A DNA stretch of 64,000 nucleotides from CBDCWQ01 sp965223435. Lineage in GTDB: Bacteria > Myxococcota > Kuafuiibacteriia > Kuafuiibacteriales > Kuafuiibacteriaceae. Each line of letters starts with the position of its first letter. Position 1 is the first letter of the stretch. Shown here one piece after another: positions 60,871 through 64,000 of the stretch. Made by a program: the position numbers and the translations under genes. Under the pieces are notes generated by a model. That model was given only the letters and a program-made list of their open reading frames with translations. It did no database searches and was not told the origin of the DNA. The DNA lies in the NCBI GenBank assembly GCA_965223435.1, contig CBDCWQ010000020.1, positions 248,001-312,000 on the forward strand, written 5' to 3'.

Positions 60871-63800
60871 TTAGTCTTGGCAGCTGTCGTAGGCCCCTAC
60901 GGAGTAGATGATGCCCTGGAGCATTTGGCTGGCGCCTTTCCAGTACCCGGAGCCATTGTCGTACAACCGGTTCCAACTGTCTAAAAAGCCTGAGGTATCG
61001 TAGGCCGTCTTGACGATTTCGCACAAACCCAGGGAGGGGTCGAGTTGATGGCTGAGAAGGAGTGTGGTCAATGTGTGTGGTTTGTTTTGGTCCCAGGCTG
61101 CGGTGCGGTTGTCGCTGTCGCGGAGCAGCGTACACCGGGCGATGCTCTGGCCGTTTGAGGTTCGCTCACAGCCGAGGCGCGACGCGAATGGCCCACCGGC
61201 ATCGATGGAACGTCCATCGGATTTCTTTTGAAGGCCGTAGGTGTAGTAGGTCTGGGCGAGTTCGACCAGAGCATCCTTTAAGGTGCCGGTGGGATCGTTG
61301 AAGTTTCGGAGGTAGCGATGAAAAAACGCGTAGTGCATGGAGTTGATCATGAACTGCTGGGGTGCGTCGCATCGCGTCGATGAGGGCACATCGCTTGCGC
61401 ACATGTAGCCGACTTCCAAGTTGTCCTCGATGAGTTCGGTCATGGTGTTGTGAAGATGGGCCAAACATCGCTGGCCGGCGCTGCCGGGGACAAATTTTGC
61501 GCAGTTCATGAGCATTTCGAAGTGCTGTAGAACCTGACGTGTGGGACGAACCTGGGTGAAAAACGCTTCGCGCTGGGCTTCTCGCGATCGGGGGACATTG
61601 TATCGACGCAGGACCGTGAGGCCCGCGTGCCGAAAGCGATCTCGTAAGACCGTTGAGGGGTTCACGAGATAGGCCAAGGCCATACCTTGATTGTAGCTGT
61701 AGTCTGAAGAACCGGAACTGTTGCGGTGCCACTGCCCTTCTCCGGACCCGCCGGAAGTCACGGCGAAGCCATTGGACCATCCGAGCTCATGGTCCCCGAT
61801 GTTGTAATAGGCGGTGTACATTTGGAGCCAACTGCCCGGAAGGGCCATGTCCCAGGCCCACTTGGGGTGACCGGAGCGGAAGAACTCCAAAAGCTCCAGC
61901 CCCGTCGGGTTCCAGTAGTTCATTTTGGCTCCATGCCGGGTGGGATCGGGGAGGTCTACAAGCCAGCGGTCGAAGATGGTCTCTGGCCACAACTGGCTGC
62001 CGTAGGTCTTGGAGCGGTCCCACTGTCCTCCGTCTTTGACGGTGTCGGTGTGAAGCCGATTGAGGGCAGTCAGATAGCGGGTCTTGAGCGTGCTGCTTTG
62101 GCTTGTTCCTAAGCTGGGGAGCACACCGGTTGCGTTGAACTCTTGCACCGGGCGTCGGAGGAGAAGGCCGCGCTCGAGGTTTTGGGCGGTTTCTTCTCGC
62201 AGGCGCTGTTGGGCCGAGCTGGCGAGACGGGGACGAATGCTGATTCGACCAGCATTCCATATGCCCTTGGCTTCGCCCACAAGGAGGGGCTCGCTGACAA
62301 AATAGAACTGAAGGACGTGGTTTCGAACTTGAAGGGCTTGGGGTTCCCGATAGCGCATCCAGGGCATCTGTATCGAGGCGTAGAAGTTCTCGTCCGAGAT
62401 GGCGAGTACCGGATTGAGGAACGATTCGTCTGTTTGCTGAGACTGTCCATCCAGGGTGATGGTGGCGCTTCGTCTCCAAGGAGATCCTCGGCCTTTGCGT
62501 TGCTGGACGCGCACCGTCGAGGTGGTCTCGGCGTTGATTTCGATGATCGAGCCGGATCCGCCGGCCCAGGTTTTTGTTTGGCCCGCAAGGCGAATGGGGA
62601 AGCCCCAACTCACACTGGAAATCTCGGTGATGTCGTCGGTCCAAGGTCCGGTATTGCTTCCACACTCGTTTCGGAAGTGAAACTTCAAACCGATGTCGGC
62701 GCTGTTCCGGAAAAAAGACATCTCGGCGGTGTACCCGAAACGCTGGTATCCACCGTGGGTGCATGTGGTGCTGCTTCCCGGGCCGACAAAATGCCCCTTC
62801 TGCTGGACAACGACGCGGATGGGTCCCGATTCAACAACTTCGAACCCTCCGGCATCCAGTTCGATTTCGCTCCCGCCGTTGCCGAGGTTGGTCCCATCCC
62901 GAAGGACCAAGCGTGGGCCCGCATCCGCGTGGTCTTCGTAGATGCGCTGGGTCGGGCCGCCGGCAATGGCGGTATCGATGGCCATCAGGAGCCCCGGATC
63001 ATTGGCGTCGAGCTCAAACTGTGCCGCACCGGTGTCGATTTCGTAACGGCTTCCACTGTTGGTGATGCCCACGGCGCCCGTATCTTGGGGTGCCCCCTGG
63101 GTACGGTGCCTGAGCTCGTAGACGCTTTTGTCTTGGGCGCCTACGACCGCCGGCAGCACGATTTGGAGCCACTGAATGGATTGGGTTTCGTCATCGACCG
63201 CACCATTCCAGCGTGCGATCACCTTGAACTGTGCGGGGATGACGCGTTCCCCTGGACCGACCACAAAAAGACCATCGGTGGTTCGGATGCCCGGCGACAG
63301 GGGCACACCTGAATCGGCGATTTCGCTCCGGGGCTGATCGGTGTCGTTTTGGATTTCGATGCAGCCGATGGCTTGGAAGCTCGTTGGCGCGGTGCCGAGA
63401 TGGTCGGTGGGCGCAGGCCCTCGGATGCACCCCAGCGATGTGTCCGGATCGGGCTGGGGCTCAGGCTCGGGTTCGGGTTCAGGCTCGGGTTCGGGTTCAG
63501 GTTCAGGTTCAGGTTCAGGTTCGGGCTGGGGCTGTGGTTCAGGTTCAGGTTCGGGCTGGGGCTGTGGTTCGGGCTCCGGCTCTGGCTGGGGCTGTGGTTC
63601 GGGCTCCGGCTCTGGCTGGGGCTGTGGTTCGGGCTCCGGCTCTGGCTGGGGCTGTGGTTCAGGTTCAGGTTCGGGCTGGGGCTGTGGTTCGGGCTCCGGC
63701 TCTGGCTGGGGCTGTGGTTCGGGCTCCGGCTCTGGCTGGGGCCCCGGATCCTCCGGATCCTCATTGGACCTGGGTTGGGCGCTAGGACCGTTGCGGGTTC

Positions 63801-63933
63801 GTTGCGCGGGCGTACTGAATTCTATGTTGCCAAAGGTGGCATCGGACGCTGCACCAATGGTGCTGTTTTGAGAGCAGCCGATGAGGCTCGCCGCGGTGAA
63901 GCTGCACGTCAAGGCATAATAGACAAGTTTCAT
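60871..63933 (-). CDS. Large lipoprotein with Pro/Glu/Gln stalk and exo-rhamnogalacturonan-lyase-like architecture
   Basis: A 1,020-aa lipoprotein: lipobox SLIGC at Cys20, a stalk at about 65-165 of PQPEPEPEP repeats, then the globular part. Residues about 205-290 (SGVPLSPGIRTTDGLF, VIPAQFKVIARWNG, QSIQWLQIVLPAVV) look like the N-terminal RIFT-barrel domain of the PcRGLX/YetA family. A beta-sandwich of about 250 aa and a helical toroid (ELGWSNGFAVTSGG, HYAFFHRYLRNF) follow. That family is associated with polysaccharide lyase activity, and a surface glycan role is plausible, but the active-site residues were not verified. The stalk would display the enzyme beyond the membrane. Confidence 0.8.
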   Translation of the reverse strand: MKLVYYALTCSFTAASLIGCSQNSTIGAASDATFGNIEFSTPAQRTRNGPSAQPRSNEDPEDPGPQPEPEPEPQPQPEPEPEPQPQPEPEPEPQPQPEPEPEPQPQPEPEPEPQPQPEPEPEPQPQPEPEPEPQPQPEPEPEPEPEPEPEPEPEPEPEPQPDPDTSLGCIRGPAPTDHLGTAPTSFQAIGCIEIQNDTDQPRSEIADSGVPLSPGIRTTDGLFVVGPGERVIPAQFKVIARWNGAVDDETQSIQWLQIVLPAVVGAQDKSVYELRHRTQGAPQDTGAVGITNSGSRYEIDTGAAQFELDANDPGLLMAIDTAIAGGPTQRIYEDHADAGPRLVLRDGTNLGNGGSEIELDAGGFEVVESGPIRVVVQQKGHFVGPGSSTTCTHGGYQRFGYTAEMSFFRNSADIGLKFHFRNECGSNTGPWTDDITEISSVSWGFPIRLAGQTKTWAGGSGSIIEINAETTSTVRVQQRKGRGSPWRRSATITLDGQSQQTDESFLNPVLAISDENFYASIQMPWMRYREPQALQVRNHVLQFYFVSEPLLVGEAKGIWNAGRISIRPRLASSAQQRLREETAQNLERGLLLRRPVQEFNATGVLPSLGTSQSSTLKTRYLTALNRLHTDTVKDGGQWDRSKTYGSQLWPETIFDRWLVDLPDPTRHGAKMNYWNPTGLELLEFFRSGHPKWAWDMALPGSWLQMYTAYYNIGDHELGWSNGFAVTSGGSGEGQWHRNSSGSSDYSYNQGMALAYLVNPSTVLRDRFRHAGLTVLRRYNVPRSREAQREAFFTQVRPTRQVLQHFEMLMNCAKFVPGSAGQRCLAHLHNTMTELIEDNLEVGYMCASDVPSSTRCDAPQQFMINSMHYAFFHRYLRNFNDPTGTLKDALVELAQTYYTYGLQKKSDGRSIDAGGPFASRLGCERTSNGQSIARCTLLRDSDNRTAAWDQNKPHTLTTLLLSHQLDPSLGLCEIVKTAYDTSGFLDSWNRLYDNGSGYWKGASQMLQGIIYSVGAYDSCQD
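63441..63752 (-). repeat. 30-bp tandem repeats encoding the Pro/Glu/Gln stalk
   Basis: About seven copies of a 30-bp unit encode the decapeptide QPQPEPEPEP, followed by a degenerate 6-bp Glu-Pro run. Adjacent units are almost identical in DNA, with two sequence variants (codon choice TTCAGG or TTCGGG) alternating, so the stalk length is likely to vary between strains by slippage. Confidence 0.9.
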
Positions 63934-63967
63934 CGGCCACCCGGTTTCGTTAGAACGGAAAGACGCA

Positions 63968-63986
63968 AGATATCATCCCGATATCT
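63968..63986. promoter_or_regulatory. Palindrome upstream of the large lipoprotein gene
   Basis: AGATATC and GATATCT form perfect 7-bp arms around 5 bp (ATCCC), 35 bp upstream of the start codon of the stalked lipoprotein. The position suits an operator. The promoter itself may lie partly beyond the window edge. Confidence 0.35.
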
Positions 63987-64000
63987 CAAATAACCAACTG

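Noticed and set aside
63441..63752. CRISPR or regulatory repeat array
   Set aside because: The 30-bp units are contiguous and in frame, encoding the Pro/Glu/Gln stalk of a lipoprotein.

Overview
This 64 kb window is chromosomal DNA of a GC-rich Gram-negative bacterium. Its gene content resembles Myxococcota or related former Deltaproteobacteria: a Ser/Thr kinase with a long basic Pro/Ala-rich tail beside a TPR/beta-barrel-like protein, SpoVR, lipoproteins with HEAT repeats or Pro/Glu-rich stalks, a large RHS protein, and very large secreted proteins of unknown role. This placement rests on gene style, not on a marker gene. I saw no rRNA, tRNA or CRISPR array.

Region 1 (1-16.2 kb): an incomplete or TTG-started protein of unknown function, a secreted and membrane-anchored protein of about 1,190 aa, a glutaredoxin, the SbcCD nuclease pair, SpoVR, glycogen synthase GlgA, and a TPR/beta-barrel-like protein paired with a transmembrane Ser/Thr kinase.

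Region 2 (16.5-21.5 kb) is accessory. It holds an RHS/YD-repeat protein without an N-terminal export region, with a C-terminal tip that looks like an ADP-ribosyltransferase-fold toxin and no recognisable immunity gene. Directly upstream lies a decayed RAYT (Y1-type transposase) element bounded by imperfect inverted repeats built on GGGGACAGGCAC.

Region 3 (21.5-44.7 kb) is mostly housekeeping: a complete recC-recB-recD operon, a TlpA-like thioredoxin, an unknown protein with a possible frame switch near its 3' end, a LuxR-type regulator, a GNAT enzyme, a TPR plus double cyclic-nucleotide-binding protein, an unusual NAD-dependent DNA ligase, alpha-glucan phosphorylase, a CNNM/CBS transporter, and a K+-channel-like protein with an RCK module but without a TVGYG filter.

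Region 4 (45-55.4 kb): a Nudix hydrolase, a small membrane-protein gene that appears to be split by three perfect 135-bp tandem repeats, two copies of a hairpin element, and a 2,801-aa exported protein. That protein combines an Asp-box propeller, a domain of about 580 aa shared with the protein at 772-4356, and a C-terminal HD-phosphohydrolase-like domain. The two paralogues lie about 43 kb apart and are the strongest candidates here for an undescribed system.

Region 5 (55.4-64 kb): a cytochrome c, glutamate dehydrogenase, a tiny Cys-patterned lipoprotein, a HEAT-repeat lipoprotein, an exported protein of unknown function, and a large lipoprotein with a Pro/Glu/Gln stalk and an exo-rhamnogalacturonan-lyase-like architecture.

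RecBCD, SbcCD and the ligase form a DNA-repair-rich neighbourhood. GlgA and the phosphorylase are the synthetic and degradative arms of glycogen metabolism, though they are not adjacent. All assignments come from reading motifs by eye; no database search was run.
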